The notes beneath the pieces are model-generated. The model worked only from the letters and a program-made list of their open reading frames with translations, did not search any database and was not told the origin of the DNA. This document shows, piece after piece, positions 63,445 through 64,000 of a DNA stretch of 64,000 nucleotides; position 1 is the first letter of the stretch, and every line of letters begins with the position of its first letter. The translations under genes were made by a program, and so were the position numbers. Origin of the DNA: Azorinus chamasolen (Eukaryota > Mollusca > Bivalvia > Cardiida > Solecurtidae); contig OY755236.1 in NCBI GenBank assembly GCA_963576725.1, positions 71,456,379 to 71,520,378 on the forward strand, in the 5' to 3' direction.

Positions 63445-64000
63445 CTGTAAAGATGATATTTGACTTACTTATAAATTTGCAAGCAATTTTCATTCAAGAC
63501 CAAGCATCCAGTAGTTTGACATTTTATCACGATGCCACCTATTTGACAATGGGTTCAACAACTTCCCTTATATAAACGCTTTTTCATGACTTTGCAAACA
63601 GAGTAGACATCTGTGGTAGGAGCTATCTGATGAGTGTCTGTTCTGTTTGGTTACATGTAAATCTGATTCTACAGTTTGTGCCATGTTTGCATATACCATA
63701 TATCACATAACCTTCCTTGTATTGGAGGTAATATAGCCATCACATAACCTCCGTTGTATTGGGATTAATATAGCCATCACATATGATATATCACATAACC
63801 TCCCTTGTATTGGTGTTAATATAGCCATCACATATTATATATCACATAACCTCCCTTTGTATTGGGGTTAATATAGCCATCACATATGATATATCACATA
63901 ACCTCCCTTATATTGGGGTTAATATAGCCATCACATATGATATATCACATAACCTCCCTTGTATTGGGGTTAATATAGCCATCAAATATGATATATCACA
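63445..64000. repeat. Intron upstream of exon 1: B remnant and 51-base minisatellite
   Basis: A B-type copy without its right end at 63555..63686, followed by the minisatellite 63695..64000, which runs off the window. Confidence 0.75.
63695..64000. repeat. 51-base minisatellite, about six copies
   Basis: CACATAACCT recurs at 63741, 63792, 63843, 63895, 63946 and 63997. Each unit contains TTGTATTGGGGTTAATATAGCC. The first two copies are shorter and more diverged. Confidence 0.87.

Larger units (their letters stand above)
60421..63264. repeat. Intron 1: B2 split by Helitron-like element; B2, B, F, C
   Basis: B2 60470..61463 split by 60685..61435; B2 61475..61690; B2 61690..61860; G 61945..62010; B 62058..62160; B 62157..62384; B2 62569..62790; F 62835..62945; C 62957..63160. 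Confidence 0.75.

Noticed and set aside
1037..63444. Firm assignment to ABCA12/ABCA13
   Set aside because: No transmembrane segments, Walker A/B or signature motifs are in the window, and the resemblance rests on short Leu/Pro phrases, so no gene symbol is given.

Overview
The window looks like animal nuclear DNA, most likely from a bivalve mollusc. It is AT-rich, its short exons are separated by long introns, and no bacterial-style operons or long open frames are present. Two elements (17258..19458 and 34733..35648) have the ends and the 155-base tandem core that I associate with bivalve 'pearl'/Helitron-like repeats, and arrays of telomere-type CCCTAA hexamers are present. The species assignment is inference.

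One gene on the minus strand fills the whole window. I reconstructed 44 internal exons (63444 down to 1037), all with GT-AG borders. They join without a single frame break into 7113 coding bases (2371 residues), with no start, stop, membrane segment or enzymatic domain in view. The protein is a tandem array of about twelve diverged units of roughly 150-230 residues. A unit is normally encoded by four exons whose phases repeat: 0-0 (carrying a Cys pair), 0-2, 2-1 and 1-0. One unit (exons 37-39) lacks the first exon. Many N-x-S/T sites and regularly spaced cysteines suggest a secreted or extracellular/lumenal region. The giant extracellular domain of an ABCA12/ABCA13-like transporter is one hypothesis, but it is not proven here.

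The introns are packed with short non-autonomous DNA elements that form long hairpins. Names used below: family A (ends TTAA-CCC(A/T)TTCC, hairpin arm ATAAATAGAGCATTTGCTCC); family B (ends TTAACCCTTTCCCT and AGGGAAAGGGTTAA, arm GCAAACAGAGTAGACCC); family B2 (same arm, ends TTAACCCTTTACTCCAT and ATGGAGTAAAGGGTTAA); family H (ends TTAACCCTTCGCTTGCT); family I (B-like arm, degenerate ends); family C (ends CAGTAAAACC, flanked by TA, arm GCAGCTTAATGCAGG); and palindromes E, F and G. A, B, B2 and H look piggyBac-like because of their TTAA sites; C looks pogo/Tc1-mariner-like because of TA. Although their arms and ends differ, A, B, B2, C, H and I share the same hairpin tip, GCTCC-N4-GGAGC.

Layout by region: 1-16 kb holds units 12 to 8, with dense A/B/B2 elements and an 817-base pogo-like element. 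17-19.5 kb holds a pearl-like element with a nested telomere-repeat element. 22.5-24.9 kb is a minisatellite apparently grown from the 5' splice site of exon 26. 25-44 kb holds units 7 to 4 with many nested hairpin elements. 45.6-47 kb holds a hAT-like element with an 8-base target duplication. 48-64 kb holds units 3 to 1, plus a second Helitron-like element carrying another copy of the telomere-repeat element. I recognised no RNA genes, promoters or CRISPR arrays.
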